Assembly (NCBI GenBank): GCA_963629395.1
Contig: CAVGIV010000003.1
Span: 12,876 to 76,875 of the forward strand
Origin: CAG-791 sp963629395
GTDB taxonomy: Bacteria > Bacillota > Clostridia > Lachnospirales > Lachnospiraceae
Length of the DNA: 64,000 nucleotides
Direction: 5' to 3'
This document shows, in pieces, positions 1-9,161 of this stretch (position 1 is the first letter of the stretch; each line of letters begins with the position of its first letter). The notes beneath the pieces were generated by a model that searched no databases, was not told where the DNA came from, and was given only the letters and a program-made list of their open reading frames with translations. The translations under genes were made by a program, and so were the position numbers.

Positions 1-1499
1 ATATCCAGCTTCACCAGCTTGGACACCGCATATCCCTTTAACTCATAGTCAAAGGATGCATAGCCGCGGGACCGCGACTTTAGGGCGTCAAAGAAATCGT
101 AAATAATCTCGTTCAGCGGAAGCTCGTATTTCAGCACAGCTCTGGTCGTTTCGATATAATCGGTCGACAGATACACGCCGCGCCGCTCCTGGCACAGCTG
201 CATAATCGCCCCCAGATACTCCGTCGTCACCATGATCTCCGCCGAGACAATGGGCTCCTCCATATGCTCAATTTCGGAAGGATCCGGCAGATTGGCCGGA
301 TTGGTAAGCTCCATCATGGTGCCGTCGGTCCGATAGATGCGATAGACAACGCCCGGTGCGGTCGAGATAATATCCAGATCGTATTCGCGCTCCAGCCTCT
401 CCAGAACAACCTCCATATGAAGGAGTCCCAGAAATCCGCAGCGGAAGCCAAAGCCCAGCGCCAGCGATGTCTCCGGCTCATAGGAAAGACTGGCATCGGA
501 GAGCTGAAATTTTTCCAAAGCATCCTTTAAATCCGGGTACTTGGATGTATCCTGCGGATAGATACCCGCAAAGACCATGGCCTGCGCCTTCTTGTATCCG
601 GGGAGCGGCTGGCTGCACGGATTTATTGCATTCGTTACGGTGTCGCCGACACGCGCATCACGGATGTTCTTGATGGATGCCGTAAAATATCCGACCATAC
701 CCGCTGAGAGCTCACTGCAGGGAATGAATCTTCCCGGGCCAAAATAGCCCACTTCCACCACATCCTCCTCCGCTCCGCTTGCCATAAAGCGGACCTTTGT
801 GCCTTTGCGTATCACACCGTCCCGCACGCGGATAAACACAATAACACCACGGTAGGAATCATACAAAGAGTCGAAGATCAGTGCCTTCAACGGGGCAGAT
901 GAATCCCCGGTGGGCGCCGGAATCTTCTTCACAACACTCTCCAGGACCTCTTTGATGTTGATGCCGTTTTTGGCAGAAATCTCCGGCGCATCCATCGCCT
1001 CGATCCCAATGACATCCTCAATCTCCTGCTTAACCTCCTCCGGTCTGGCACTCGGGAGATCGATCTTGTTGATCACGGGGAAAACATCCAGGTTGTGCTC
1101 CAGCGCCAGATATACATTGGCCATCGTCTGTGCCTGAATCCCCTGTGTTGCATCCACCACCAGGATAGCGCCGTCGCAGGCGGCCAGGGAGCGCGATACC
1201 TCATAGTTAAAGTCCACATGCCCGGGAGTATCAATCAGATTAAAGGTATACTCCTGTCCGTCCTCTGCCTGGTAAATCAGCCGGACCGCCTGGGATTTAA
1301 TGGTAATGCCGCGCTCCCGCTCCACATCAATGTTGTCAAGGACCTGATTTTTCATTTCACGCGCAGTCAAAACGCCCGTCAGCTCGATCATGCGGTCTGC
1401 CAGTGTCGACTTTCCGTGGTCTATGTGCGCTACAATGCAGAAATTACGTATCCTGCTCTGATCCGCGCCGGCCTCTTCCATATTCTTCAAATCTGCCAT
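1..1499 (-). CDS. lepA: Elongation factor 4 (LepA), C-terminus cut by window edge
   Basis: Ribosome-associated GTPase that back-translocates or remodels stalled ribosomes. The visible 499 codons show G1 AHIDHGKST (residues 24-32), G3 DTPGHVDF, G4 NKID and the LepA-typical stretch FGFRCGFLGLLHMEV; about 100 residues of the usual C-terminal domain lie beyond the left edge. Two in-frame ATGs lie close together (1505 and 1499); the second has GAGG six bases upstream and was chosen. The first 56 nt overlap the end of the pseudouridine synthase gene upstream in another frame, so the two are probably translated from one message with purF. Confidence 0.97.
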   Translation of the reverse strand, partial: MADLKNMEEAGADQSRIRNFCIVAHIDHGKSTLADRMIELTGVLTAREMKNQVLDNIDVERERGITIKSQAVRLIYQAEDGQEYTFNLIDTPGHVDFNYEVSRSLAACDGAILVVDATQGIQAQTMANVYLALEHNLDVFPVINKIDLPSARPEEVKQEIEDVIGIEAMDAPEISAKNGINIKEVLESVVKKIPAPTGDSSAPLKALIFDSLYDSYRGVIVFIRVRDGVIRKGTKVRFMASGAEEDVVEVGYFGPGRFIPCSELSAGMVGYFTASIKNIRDARVGDTVTNAINPCSQPLPGYKKAQAMVFAGIYPQDTSKYPDLKDALEKFQLSDASLSYEPETSLALGFGFRCGFLGLLHMEVVLERLEREYDLDIISTAPGVVYRIYRTDGTMMELTNPANLPDPSEIEHMEEPIVSAEIMVTTEYLGAIMQLCQERRGVYLSTDYIETTRAVLKYELPLNEIIYDFFDALKSRSRGYASFDYELKGYAVSKLVKLD

Positions 1500-2193
1500 A
1501 TTCATCCTCACGCAGCCGGCGATATTCCCCCGGCGCAAGTGCACGATCCAGCTCCAACGGTCCAAATGAGAGCCGTTTTAGTGCAATTACTTCCTTCTCT
1601 CCTCCGAGGGCAGCCACCATCTTCTTGATCTGGTGGAACTTCCCCTCCTGTATTGTCACAAGCACCTCATGCGGGTCCCCCGAAGGGGCTTTCTCCATGC
1701 GAGCAGGGAGTGCTGTCAGATTCACATCGTACTGAATACCTGCTTCAAATCTGGCCGCATCCTCACTGGTAAACGGAGTGCCGGATGCCCGCACCAGATA
1801 GGTCTTGTCCACATGATATCTGGGTGAGAGCAGGCGATGTGCCATATCTCCGTTATTCGTGATCAGCAAAAGTCCCTCTGTGTCCTTGTCCAGTCGTCCT
1901 ACAGGAAAAAGATCGGTGCGCTTTCGCCCGGCAATCAGATCGAGCACCGTTTTCTGCTTTTTATCCTCACTGGCGGACAGTACCCCTGCCGGCTTGTTCA
2001 TCATATACCAGACTTCCGGCTCGTATTCCCAGCTCTCTCCCCGGAAAACAACCGTCGGAAAGGGCTCTTCAACAAGATACCCCGGATCACAAATCTGCTC
2101 GCCGCCGATCCACACGCCGCTCCTTCGAATGTCTTTTTTGATTTCACTGCGCGTGCCGGCGCCAAGATCAGCAAGAAACTTATCAATTCTCAT
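1444..2193 (-). CDS. rsuA: RsuA/RluB-family 16S rRNA pseudouridine synthase
   Basis: Converts a specific uridine in rRNA to pseudouridine. The 249-residue protein starts with an S4 RNA-binding domain (MRIDKFLADLG) and carries the catalytic motif GRLDKDTEG with the nucleophilic Asp at residue 102; the KFHQIKKM segment is also typical of the RsuA branch. Length fits RsuA/RluB. An upstream in-frame extension exists, but the S4 domain starts at 2193. Its start overlaps the purF stop by 11 nt and its end overlaps lepA by 56 nt. RsuA (position 516) is more likely than RluB from size and lack of extension, but the target base cannot be read from sequence. Confidence 0.9.
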   Translation of the reverse strand: MRIDKFLADLGAGTRSEIKKDIRRSGVWIGGEQICDPGYLVEEPFPTVVFRGESWEYEPEVWYMMNKPAGVLSASEDKKQKTVLDLIAGRKRTDLFPVGRLDKDTEGLLLITNNGDMAHRLLSPRYHVDKTYLVRASGTPFTSEDAARFEAGIQYDVNLTALPARMEKAPSGDPHEVLVTIQEGKFHQIKKMVAALGGEKEVIALKRLSFGPLELDRALAPGEYRRLREDEYGRFEEYGRGRRGSEQDT

Positions 2194-3676
2194 GTTCCAT
2201 CGCTTCCTGGTCTTCATCCTTCCATTCCGTGGTGTGCTGTGCAAGCCACTCTGCAGGAATCTTATTCTCGAAGCGATCCTTGGACGTTTCAGACGGAACC
2301 TCTGTCGGATACTTGCCGTCAAAGCAAGCCGAGCAGAAGCGCTGTTCCGCATCATTTCCCCCGGCCAGCTTCAGAGCATTCTCCACGGAAAGGTATCCAA
2401 GCGAATCTGCACCGATGATCTTCGCAATCTCCTCCACAGAATGGTGGCAGGCGATCAGATTTTCCTTGGAATCAATATCGGTTCCATAGTAGCAGGGATT
2501 CAGGAACGGCGGTGCCGATACACGGAAATGAACCTCTGTTGCACCGGCCTCTCGCACCAGCCGCACGATCCGTGCGGAGGTGGTGCCACGCACGATGGAA
2601 TCGTCAATCAGTACCACGCGCTTGCCGCGGATGGTCTCTGCAATGGGATTGAGCTTGATTTTCACCAGGTTCTCCCGAGCCGCCTGTCCCGGAGAGATGA
2701 AGGTCCGGCCAATGTACTTGTTCTTGAGCATGCCGATTCCGTAGGGAATTCCCGACTGTCTGGAATAGCCAAGTGCCGCATCCAGTCCGGAATCCGGTAC
2801 GCCGATGACGATATCCGCCTGTACCGGATGCTCGAGCGCCAGGAATGCGCCGGCACGAACCCGCGCCTCATGAACAGACGCTCCGTCAATCACGGAATCC
2901 GGACGTGCAAAATAGATGTATTCAAACACACACATGGAGGGCCTGGCTTTCCCCTCATGGGTGTGAATGGAACGAAGTCCGGTGCGGTCACAAATCATGA
3001 TCTCACCCGGCTTCAAATCGCGAACCAGCTTGGCTCCGACTGCATCCAGAGCGCAGGACTCCGAAGCAAAAACAACGCAGCCATCCGGCGTTTTGCCGTA
3101 GCAAAGGGGACGGAAGCCGTGCGGATCGCGAACTGCAATCAGCTTGGAAGGAGAACTGATCACCAGCGAAAACGCACCATGAATCCGTTCGATAACATGG
3201 CTGACAGCCTCCTCAATGGAGGAGCAGTGAATCCGCTCTCTCGTAATCAGGTAAGAAATGACCTCTGTGTCGGTTGTCGAATGGAAAATACATCCCTCAT
3301 TCTCCAGCTCCGCACGCAGCTCATAGGAATTCACAAGATTGCCGTTGTGGCAAAGAGCCATGCTGCCCTTTGTGTGGCGCACAACCACCGGCTGTGCGTT
3401 GGCGCGGTTGGAAACACCGCTTGTGGAATAGCGAACGTGTCCAACGGCAATCTGTCCTTCTCCGAGTGCTTCCAGGTTATCCTGGTGAAATACCTCATGC
3501 ACAAGGCCAAGGTCACGATGATAGCGGAACACACCGTCCTCGTTCACGGCAATGCCTGCTGCCTCCTGGCCGCGATGCTGCAGAGCAAAAAGGCCATAAT
3601 AGGCCAGCATCGGAAGATTCTGCTTGGTGGGTGACCAGATTCCGAATACGCCGCACTCTTCTCCGATTTTCTTCAT
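2183..3676 (-). CDS. purF: Amidophosphoribosyltransferase (PurF)
   Basis: First committed step of purine synthesis: glutamine plus PRPP to phosphoribosylamine. The 497 aa protein begins MKKIGEECGVFG, so the Ntn-hydrolase nucleophile is Cys8 after a seven-residue propeptide. The glutaminase half contains HVRYSTSG and HNGNLVN; the PRTase half contains VLIDDSIVRGTTS. Cysteines in the C-terminal part (NPCYYG, FCSACFDGKYP) match the B. subtilis-type enzyme that binds an oxygen-sensitive 4Fe-4S cluster. The start is fixed by AGGAAGGAAAAG upstream. It lies outside any pur operon here, leading instead into rsuA and lepA. No purine riboswitch or PurBox was recognised upstream. Confidence 0.97.
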   Translation of the reverse strand: MKKIGEECGVFGIWSPTKQNLPMLAYYGLFALQHRGQEAAGIAVNEDGVFRYHRDLGLVHEVFHQDNLEALGEGQIAVGHVRYSTSGVSNRANAQPVVVRHTKGSMALCHNGNLVNSYELRAELENEGCIFHSTTDTEVISYLITRERIHCSSIEEAVSHVIERIHGAFSLVISSPSKLIAVRDPHGFRPLCYGKTPDGCVVFASESCALDAVGAKLVRDLKPGEIMICDRTGLRSIHTHEGKARPSMCVFEYIYFARPDSVIDGASVHEARVRAGAFLALEHPVQADIVIGVPDSGLDAALGYSRQSGIPYGIGMLKNKYIGRTFISPGQAARENLVKIKLNPIAETIRGKRVVLIDDSIVRGTTSARIVRLVREAGATEVHFRVSAPPFLNPCYYGTDIDSKENLIACHHSVEEIAKIIGADSLGYLSVENALKLAGGNDAEQRFCSACFDGKYPTEVPSETSKDRFENKIPAEWLAQHTTEWKDEDQEAMEHEN

Positions 3677-3765
3677 GCTGTTCTTTTCCTTCCTGTCAGA
3701 CCCTGTGCATGCGCCGCCCGGCGAATGTACTGTCTGAAACCGATCATTCATCGTAACTATTCATC

Positions 3766-3805
3766 AAAAAAAGCTGCCGTGCCGTCTTTGCGGGCACAGC
3801 AGCTT
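3766..3805 (-). terminator. Intrinsic terminator after the DnaJ-like gene
   Basis: Stem of about 12-13 bp (3771-3783 with 3793-3805, one mismatch) closed by a nine-base loop and followed on the minus strand by seven T. It lies between the DnaJ-like gene and purF, so it ends the chaperone transcript; it could also act as an attenuator in a purF leader. Confidence 0.75.
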
Positions 3806-3940
3806 AACTATACCATATGCTTTCTGGTATTTTCCATTATGTTCTTTCGAAACATCCGCTAGATTTTGCAAAGGAGCTATAATCTGTTCCTTCGCGGGCT
3901 CAGCAGACATAAGATGGATGGCACTCTTGTTTTCCTCGAA

Positions 3941-4825
3941 TCAGCTGGCCTTGCTGCGGTAGCATGCGGCCTGGAAGCTCTTAAGGCAGTCGATGGCCTC
4001 CTGGCTGAGCTTCTGCGGAACCAGCACCTCTACGACAACGTACAGATCGCCTCTTGCAGACGGGTTCTGTCCCGACGGCATTCCCTTGCCGCGGATACGG
4101 ATCCTGCTGCCGGACTGGGTTCCTGCAGGAATCTTCACCATGATTTTCCCGCTGCCGGTGTTCACCGGTGCCTCGCCGCCAAGGCATGCGGTAATGAATG
4201 GAACACGGACAGTTGTAGTCCGGTCGCCGGCCTCTCGCGCGGCGCTCTCCTGCGACGCCGAGGCTCCGGCATTTTCATAACCGTATCGAAATTCAGGGTC
4301 TCCCCCCTGCGCCCCTGAGCTTCCTGTAAACCCGCCGTGAAAGCTGCTCCCGCCGAAGCCTCCACCGGCATAGGTACTGTCGCCAAAACCGCTGTCAAAG
4401 CCTCTGCCGCCCCCAAAGCCGGACGTCCCGTTCCTAAAGCCCTTTGCTGCCCCTCCGAAAAGGCTCTCAAACAAGTCGCTCATATCTCCCATATCGCCCA
4501 TATTGCCAGAGGTATAATAGGTCGTTTTCCCATCCGGAGAACGGTAAAAGTGACCGCTATAACCGCCTTGTTCTCTTTGCCCTCCGGACGTCCCCTGACT
4601 CTGGTCAAACGCTGCCATTCCGAACTGATCGTACAGCTTTCGCTTTTCCGGATCCGAGAGCACCTGATAGGCCTCTCCGATCTCCTCAAATTTCTTCTTG
4701 GCTTCAGCGTCACCCGGATTGGTATCCGGATGATATCTTTTCGCCAGCTTTCGATATGCACTCTTTATCTGTTTATTGTCAGCAGCTCTGGTAAGGCCCA
4801 GAACCTCGTAATAATCTCTTTTCAT
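3941..4825 (-). CDS. DnaJ-like co-chaperone without zinc finger (CbpA type)
   Basis: J-domain protein that would stimulate DnaK ATPase and deliver substrates. Residues 1-66 form a J domain with HPD at 32-34; residues about 75-190 are very rich in Gly, Ser and Phe; a C-terminal substrate-binding region follows (VRVPFITACLGG, VKIPAGTQSGSRIRIRGKG). There is no CxxCxGxG zinc-finger repeat, and at 294 aa it is shorter than true DnaJ, so it is a type II / CbpA-like member, and the housekeeping dnaJ should be elsewhere. Start is fixed by AAAGGAGG nine bases upstream, with a good sigma-A promoter at 4869-4897 and its own terminator, so it is monocistronic. Confidence 0.9.
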   Translation of the reverse strand: MKRDYYEVLGLTRAADNKQIKSAYRKLAKRYHPDTNPGDAEAKKKFEEIGEAYQVLSDPEKRKLYDQFGMAAFDQSQGTSGGQREQGGYSGHFYRSPDGKTTYYTSGNMGDMGDMSDLFESLFGGAAKGFRNGTSGFGGGRGFDSGFGDSTYAGGGFGGSSFHGGFTGSSGAQGGDPEFRYGYENAGASASQESAAREAGDRTTTVRVPFITACLGGEAPVNTGSGKIMVKIPAGTQSGSRIRIRGKGMPSGQNPSARGDLYVVVEVLVPQKLSQEAIDCLKSFQAACYRSKAS

Positions 4826-4868
4826 TGCGGAGCTTCCTCCTTTCAGGTTTATTTCTCTTCTATTGTTT

Positions 4869-4897
4869 GTTATATCACAGATAGAACAATGAGTCAA
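4869..4897 (-). promoter_or_regulatory. Sigma-A promoter of the DnaJ-like gene
   Basis: On the minus strand TTGACT (4892-4897), 17-nt spacer, TATAAC (4869-4874), 44 nt upstream of the start codon. No CIRCE-type repeat was recognised, so heat control by HrcA is not supported. Confidence 0.7.
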
Positions 4898-5048
4898 TCA
4901 GTGTTGTTGTAAAACTTACTGTCAGCGACAGAGTGTCGGAGGAATATCCGGACCCGGGGCGCCTGTGATTTTCACCTGAAAAGTCATGCCGAACGCCCGC
5001 TCATACGGTATACTGTAATTGGCCATACAAACGAGGGGGAACTATCAC

Positions 5049-6539
5049 ATGGAATTCGCATTTACCGATAAAGACAGCTATTATCAGCACATTCGCCGGG
5101 TCATTGACCAGAGTCCCTATAAAGACAACTGGGATTCTCTTTCCGCCTTCGAGATGCCCTCCTGGTTTGAAAAGGCTAAATTCGGAATTTTCATCCACTG
5201 GGGGCTGTTCAGTGTTCCCGCCTTCAACAACGAGTGGTATTCCCGCAACATGTATGTGCAGGGGAGTCCGGAGTTTGAGCACCACGTGAAGACCTATGGC
5301 CCGCAGAAGGATTTTGGCTACAAGGATTTCATTCCTATGTTCACGGCGGATCAATTCGATCCGGATGCCTGGGCAGAGATTTTTGCAGGTGCCGGTGCCA
5401 GATATGTTGTTCCGGTCGCCGAGCACCACGACGGCTTCCAGATGTATGAGAGCTTTCTCTCCCACTACAATGCCGTAGAAATGGGTCCCCACAGGGATAT
5501 TCTCGGCGAGCTGAAGACAGCAGTTGAGAAAAAGGGAATGGTATTTGCTGCGTCCAGTCACCGCGCTGAGCACCACTGGTTCATGGGAGTCGGCAAGCAC
5601 TTTGAAAGTGACATTAGGGAGCCTCTTTCCTGCGGTGATTTCTACTGGCCGTCTGAAGAAACTCAGCCCGATCAGCAGGATCTTTTTGCCGTTCCCTCTC
5701 CCAGCGAAGAGTTTCTCGTTGACTGGGTGTGCCGCACCTGTGAAATTGTAGACCGGTACCATCCGCGTGTGCTGTATTTTGACTGGTGGATTCAGCACAA
5801 CGCCTATAAGCCGTACCTCCGCATGATTGCTGCTTACTATTACAACCGGGGCCTGCAGGAGGGATTTCCCACAGCCATCTGCTACAAGCACGATGCATTT
5901 GCCTTTGGCTGTGGCATTGTCGACGTGGAGCGCGGCAAATTTGCAGATGCCAAGCCGTACCACTGGCAGACTGACACCGCCATCGCCCGGAATTCCTGGT
6001 GCTATACCGAAACGTTGGATTACAAGAGCAGCTATGAGATCATCTGCTATCTTGCAGACGTTGTCAGTAAGAACGGGAACCTTTTGCTGAATGTAGGCCC
6101 CAAGGCAGATGGAACCATTGCTCCGCGTGACCGGCAGATTCTTGCCGATATCGGCAGCTGGCTTTCGGTCAACGGCGAGGCCATTTACGATAGCAAGCCC
6201 TGGCGGTATGCCGAAGAAGGTCCTACCAAGGAGGTCGAGGGGCAGTTCAGTGATGCCGCCGCGACGGTATACACCTCAGAGGACTTCCGCTTTACGGCAG
6301 GGCACGGCGCCATCTATGCCGTCTGCCTCTGCTACCCGGAGGATGGCCATGTCACCATCCATTCACTGGCAACGAGTAAGGATCCCAACAAGCCGGCCTT
6401 TCACGGCATTATCAAAGATGTGCAGATACTGGGATTCCCGAAGAAGGTGTCCTACACCGTTGACGAGGACGGTCTGCACCTGGAGACCAGGAACATTTCC
6501 AGCCGCTTCCCGGTGGTGATCAAGGTGATTACAGATTGA
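5049..6539 (+). CDS. GH29 alpha-L-fucosidase
   Basis: Retaining exo-fucosidase. The 496 aa protein shows GH29 hallmarks: KFGIFIHWG and the EHHDGF motif near the N-terminus, and the nucleophile motif VLYFDWW with Asp245. A beta-rich C-terminal part follows. No signal peptide, so it acts in the cytoplasm on imported oligosaccharides. Start ATG at 5049 follows GAGGGGG; an upstream extension adds only unrelated residues. TATACT at 5009-5014 may be its -10 element, without a clear -35. It overlaps the AraC-type regulator by 4 nt. Together with GH31 and GH74 nearby, it probably trims fucosylated xyloglucan side chains, though linkage specificity cannot be told from sequence. Confidence 0.93.
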   Translation: MEFAFTDKDSYYQHIRRVIDQSPYKDNWDSLSAFEMPSWFEKAKFGIFIHWGLFSVPAFNNEWYSRNMYVQGSPEFEHHVKTYGPQKDFGYKDFIPMFTADQFDPDAWAEIFAGAGARYVVPVAEHHDGFQMYESFLSHYNAVEMGPHRDILGELKTAVEKKGMVFAASSHRAEHHWFMGVGKHFESDIREPLSCGDFYWPSEETQPDQQDLFAVPSPSEEFLVDWVCRTCEIVDRYHPRVLYFDWWIQHNAYKPYLRMIAAYYYNRGLQEGFPTAICYKHDAFAFGCGIVDVERGKFADAKPYHWQTDTAIARNSWCYTETLDYKSSYEIICYLADVVSKNGNLLLNVGPKADGTIAPRDRQILADIGSWLSVNGEAIYDSKPWRYAEEGPTKEVEGQFSDAAATVYTSEDFRFTAGHGAIYAVCLCYPEDGHVTIHSLATSKDPNKPAFHGIIKDVQILGFPKKVSYTVDEDGLHLETRNISSRFPVVIKVITD

Positions 6540-7402
6540 AAACACTCTACATAGCAGAAAAAGATCCCCGCATCATTGATATGCTCCGCGGCGGTGCAGA
6601 CTGGTCTGCACTGTCCGTGGAGCTCATAGGAGAAAGCTCTGACGGAGAACATGCGCTGGAAGAGGTTCTCCGTCTGCAGCCGGATTTACTCATGCTGGAT
6701 CCTTCGCTTCCGCGCATATCTGGCGCGGATTTTCTGTCCCGTGCAAGGCTTCTTGGTTTTACCGGCATATGCATTCTCCTGCTCGATACGCCATCCTACT
6801 ACGCGCTTCAACGTCTTCTCCCCTTCGGTGTGCGGTGCTGTCTTACGCTCCCGGATGACCTCCCGCAGCTGCAGACGCGGATGAAGGAGCTTCTCCTGTG
6901 CCTTCAAAGAGAGCACAGCCTCCTTTCTATGGTAGTGTCTTCCGCAGCCACCTCCGACACCGCGGAGGATGTATTGCCTGCTGCCTTACGCTTTGCACAA
7001 AACACCCCCCCGGCCTCCAGCTCCGATCCTTCTTCCCGGATCACCGTTCTGGATGAGCTGCTTTTATACATCGAAACGCATTATTCTGAAAATCTCAAGC
7101 TCGAGCTTATTGCACCGCTTTGCGGATACAGCAGTGCATATCTTGGAAAGATATTTACACAAAGGGCAGGCGAAAGCTTCAACTCCTATGTGGATCATTG
7201 CCGCATCCGGCACGCCAAGGAATTTCTCAAAAACGAAAAATGGAAGGTCTACGAGGTAGCCGCACAGGTCGGCTACCGAAGCGTAGATTACTTCCATAAA
7301 AAGTTTCACCATTATGTAGGGATGAGTCCCTTAGAATACCGCCGCCGGGAGTCCGGTGCATCCAACGTTTCCGGCAAGCCCGGTACATCGTCTGCTCCAT
7401 AA
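6536..7402 (+). CDS. AraC-family regulator with degenerate receiver domain
   Basis: 288 aa. Residues 1-120 resemble a response-regulator receiver (KTLYIAEKD at the start, possible phospho-Asp in LLMLDPSLP), and residues about 185-285 form an AraC-type double helix-turn-helix (LELIAPLCGYSSAYLGKIF, VAAQVGYRSVDYFHKKF). This is the YesN architecture used with a YesM sensor kinase, but the invariant Lys that normally precedes Pro after the fifth strand is absent (CLTLPDD), and no kinase gene is in the window. It may therefore be a pseudo-receiver. The start is a TTG inside the fucosidase stop region, preceded by AAGGTG, so it is translationally coupled to GH29. It probably controls this island. 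Confidence 0.85.
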   Translation: MKTLYIAEKDPRIIDMLRGGADWSALSVELIGESSDGEHALEEVLRLQPDLLMLDPSLPRISGADFLSRARLLGFTGICILLLDTPSYYALQRLLPFGVRCCLTLPDDLPQLQTRMKELLLCLQREHSLLSMVVSSAATSDTAEDVLPAALRFAQNTPPASSSDPSSRITVLDELLLYIETHYSENLKLELIAPLCGYSSAYLGKIFTQRAGESFNSYVDHCRIRHAKEFLKNEKWKVYEVAAQVGYRSVDYFHKKFHHYVGMSPLEYRRRESGASNVSGKPGTSSAP

Positions 7403-7452
7403 TCAGCCAAGCGGCACAGATCCGGCGCGGAAGCGCTTTAATCAGCGTTTCC

Positions 7453-8280
7453 CTAATGAATACCGCCGCCCGGCAGCTCCCTTGTCCAGCGCCATGCAAG
7501 CTCAAACCAGCTCTGGCAGGACGGCTCTACCGCGCCGCCTTCCCGATCCTTTGTAAGCTCGCTGGCAAGACCAAGGCCATGATCCCCCTTCATGTACATG
7601 TGCAGCTCCACCGGGCGACCGGCTCTTCGCATCGCCAGTGCCAGCAGCAGGGAATTCTCTGCAGGGACCAATCCATCCTGATTCGTATGCCACACAAAGG
7701 CCGGCGGCGTGTCCCCGCTCACCTGCTTCTCCAGCGACATCGTTTCCACCAGCTGATCGTATTGCTCGCCCAAAAGATTTTCAAACGATTCTCTGTGTGC
7801 AAACTCTCCGGATGTAATCACCGGATAATTCAGGATCATTCCGTTTGGCCGCAGCTGCCCGGCATCTGCATTCAGTGCCTTTGCCAGAAACCCGCGGTTC
7901 CAGAACATCCCATAGGAGGCTGCAAGATGTCCGCCGGCCGAGGAGCCCTGCACGAAAATCTGCTCCGGATCCACATCCCACTGCGCCGCATTCTCTCTTG
8001 CCAGCTTCACCGTCCGTGCCAGCTCCAGGAGCGCTGCCGGATAAACCGCCGGCCGATAGGAATACCACAGGACAATCGCCTGGTATCCATAGGAATTCCA
8101 ACGCAGAGCGAACATCTCCGCCTCTCGCTGCGACGTAAAACAATATCCGCCGCCGGGGCATATGATAACCATGGGGCGTTTCTTAATGCTTATCTCATCC
8201 GAATGGCTGATAAGATAGGTATCCGCGTGTGCGTAGTCTTCCGATCCTTCTCCTTTAATTTCCAGTCTTTTGTAGATCAT
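7453..8280 (-). CDS. Alpha/beta-hydrolase, esterase/lipase (BD-FAE type)
   Basis: 275 aa serine hydrolase without signal peptide. It has the oxyanion motif CPGGGY near the N-terminus, the nucleophile elbow GSSAGG, and Asp and His in HTNQDGLVP and KGDHGLG, completing a catalytic triad. Such enzymes in plant-polysaccharide islands remove acetyl or feruloyl groups from oligosaccharides. The start is fixed by AAAGGAG. It overlaps the DUF624 gene upstream by 26 nt, so it is the last gene of the transport operon reading from 13.5 kb. An acetyl esterase role on xyloglucan is inference. Confidence 0.85.
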   Translation of the reverse strand: MIYKRLEIKGEGSEDYAHADTYLISHSDEISIKKRPMVIICPGGGYCFTSQREAEMFALRWNSYGYQAIVLWYSYRPAVYPAALLELARTVKLARENAAQWDVDPEQIFVQGSSAGGHLAASYGMFWNRGFLAKALNADAGQLRPNGMILNYPVITSGEFAHRESFENLLGEQYDQLVETMSLEKQVSGDTPPAFVWHTNQDGLVPAENSLLLALAMRRAGRPVELHMYMKGDHGLGLASELTKDREGGAVEPSCQSWFELAWRWTRELPGGGIH

Positions 8281-8971
8281 CCACTTCTCCTTTACCGTCT
8301 TTTTCCTCACGCATCAGACAATCCTCCATGGGAGAATCGCTTTCATTGACAGTTTTCTCTCTTGTCTCCTGCTCAATTTCATAAAAGGTTCCCAGTGACA
8401 TTCCGGCGATCGTGTATATGATGCAGGCCGGTCCAATGAGGAAGCCAATGAAAATGGTTGTCGAATTAAACATCCATATCAGCACCTCAAAGAGAACCAC
8501 TGCCACCATCGCCATCGTTCTGCCCAAATACCTCCGCGAAATCCGCAGCGAATTCTTTAAAGTTCCCAGAATTGTATTATCATATCTTGCAATCAGCGGA
8601 AACGCATACAGCAAAGAGAACACAAACAAAAATCCGGAAACAATTGTCACCACCAGAATCCATATCGGATTTCCCGCAGCCGCCTCAAACAGCTGCAAAT
8701 CCAGATAAATAACATAGACGCAAAGAAAAAAAATAGCCTCCAGCACCGTTCCCTGCTTCCAGTTTTCCTTAAAGCCCGCCCAGTATTCCTTATAGATATA
8801 TCCTTCCTGCTCCATTGCCAGATGCAGACACACCTTGAAGGCCGCTGCCGTAGACGCTCCTATGGTGACAACAGGAATACAGCCCAGAAGCCAGAAGAAG
8901 TTCACCTGAATGATGTCCCAGAGCCTGCACAGGAACTGATATAAAGGACTGTTTGTGCTGAAAAATTTCAT
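8255..8971 (-). CDS. DUF624 (YesL-type) membrane protein
   Basis: 238 aa with about five hydrophobic segments. The opening FSTNSPLYQFLCRLWDIIQ and the phrase FFWLLGCIPVVTIGASTAA are typical of the DUF624 family. Members sit next to LplB/LplC-type sugar ABC permeases and AraC/YesN regulators in Firmicutes. The function is unknown; they may help the transporter or its sensing. Start chosen at the ATG with GGGAG five bases upstream rather than the earlier in-frame codon. It is separated from the solute-binding gene by a terminator hairpin, so it depends on read-through or a weak own promoter. Confidence 0.88.
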   Translation of the reverse strand: MKFFSTNSPLYQFLCRLWDIIQVNFFWLLGCIPVVTIGASTAAAFKVCLHLAMEQEGYIYKEYWAGFKENWKQGTVLEAIFFLCVYVIYLDLQLFEAAAGNPIWILVVTIVSGFLFVFSLLYAFPLIARYDNTILGTLKNSLRISRRYLGRTMAMVAVVLFEVLIWMFNSTTIFIGFLIGPACIIYTIAGMSLGTFYEIEQETREKTVNESDSPMEDCLMREEKDGKGEVDDLQKTGN

Positions 8972-9002
8972 GTTGTCTCCCATCCTTGTCTGCGTCTTTG
9001 TC

Positions 9003-9036
9003 AAAAAAGGAGATCACTCTATACGAGCGATCTCCT
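9003..9036 (-). terminator. Intrinsic terminator after the solute-binding protein gene
   Basis: Arms 9008-9019 and 9025-9036 (one mismatch) with loop TATAC, followed on the minus strand by a run of six T. It probably limits expression of the downstream DUF624 and esterase genes relative to the binding protein. Confidence 0.8.
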
Positions 9037-9161
9037 ACTATTTTACTGCAGCTTGCTGCGTCCTGTGAATTGCCAAAACCGTCCGGTGACGGATTCCTTG
9101 TTACTATTCACCCTTCCGGCATTGGAAACACTTAAATCAGCGCAATTATTTAGCACCCATC

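Noticed and set aside
1859..3634. Long plus-strand frame (about 590 codons) opposite purF and rsuA
   Set aside because: It is antisense to clearly conserved enzymes, lacks any recognisable domain or ribosome binding site, and arises from the codon bias of the real genes. The same applies to long antisense frames at 10011-11072, 17204-18499 and 23703-25145.
3676..3940. Purine riboswitch or PurR box upstream of purF
   Set aside because: No purine aptamer core or inverted PurBox was visible; only a simple terminator hairpin was found.
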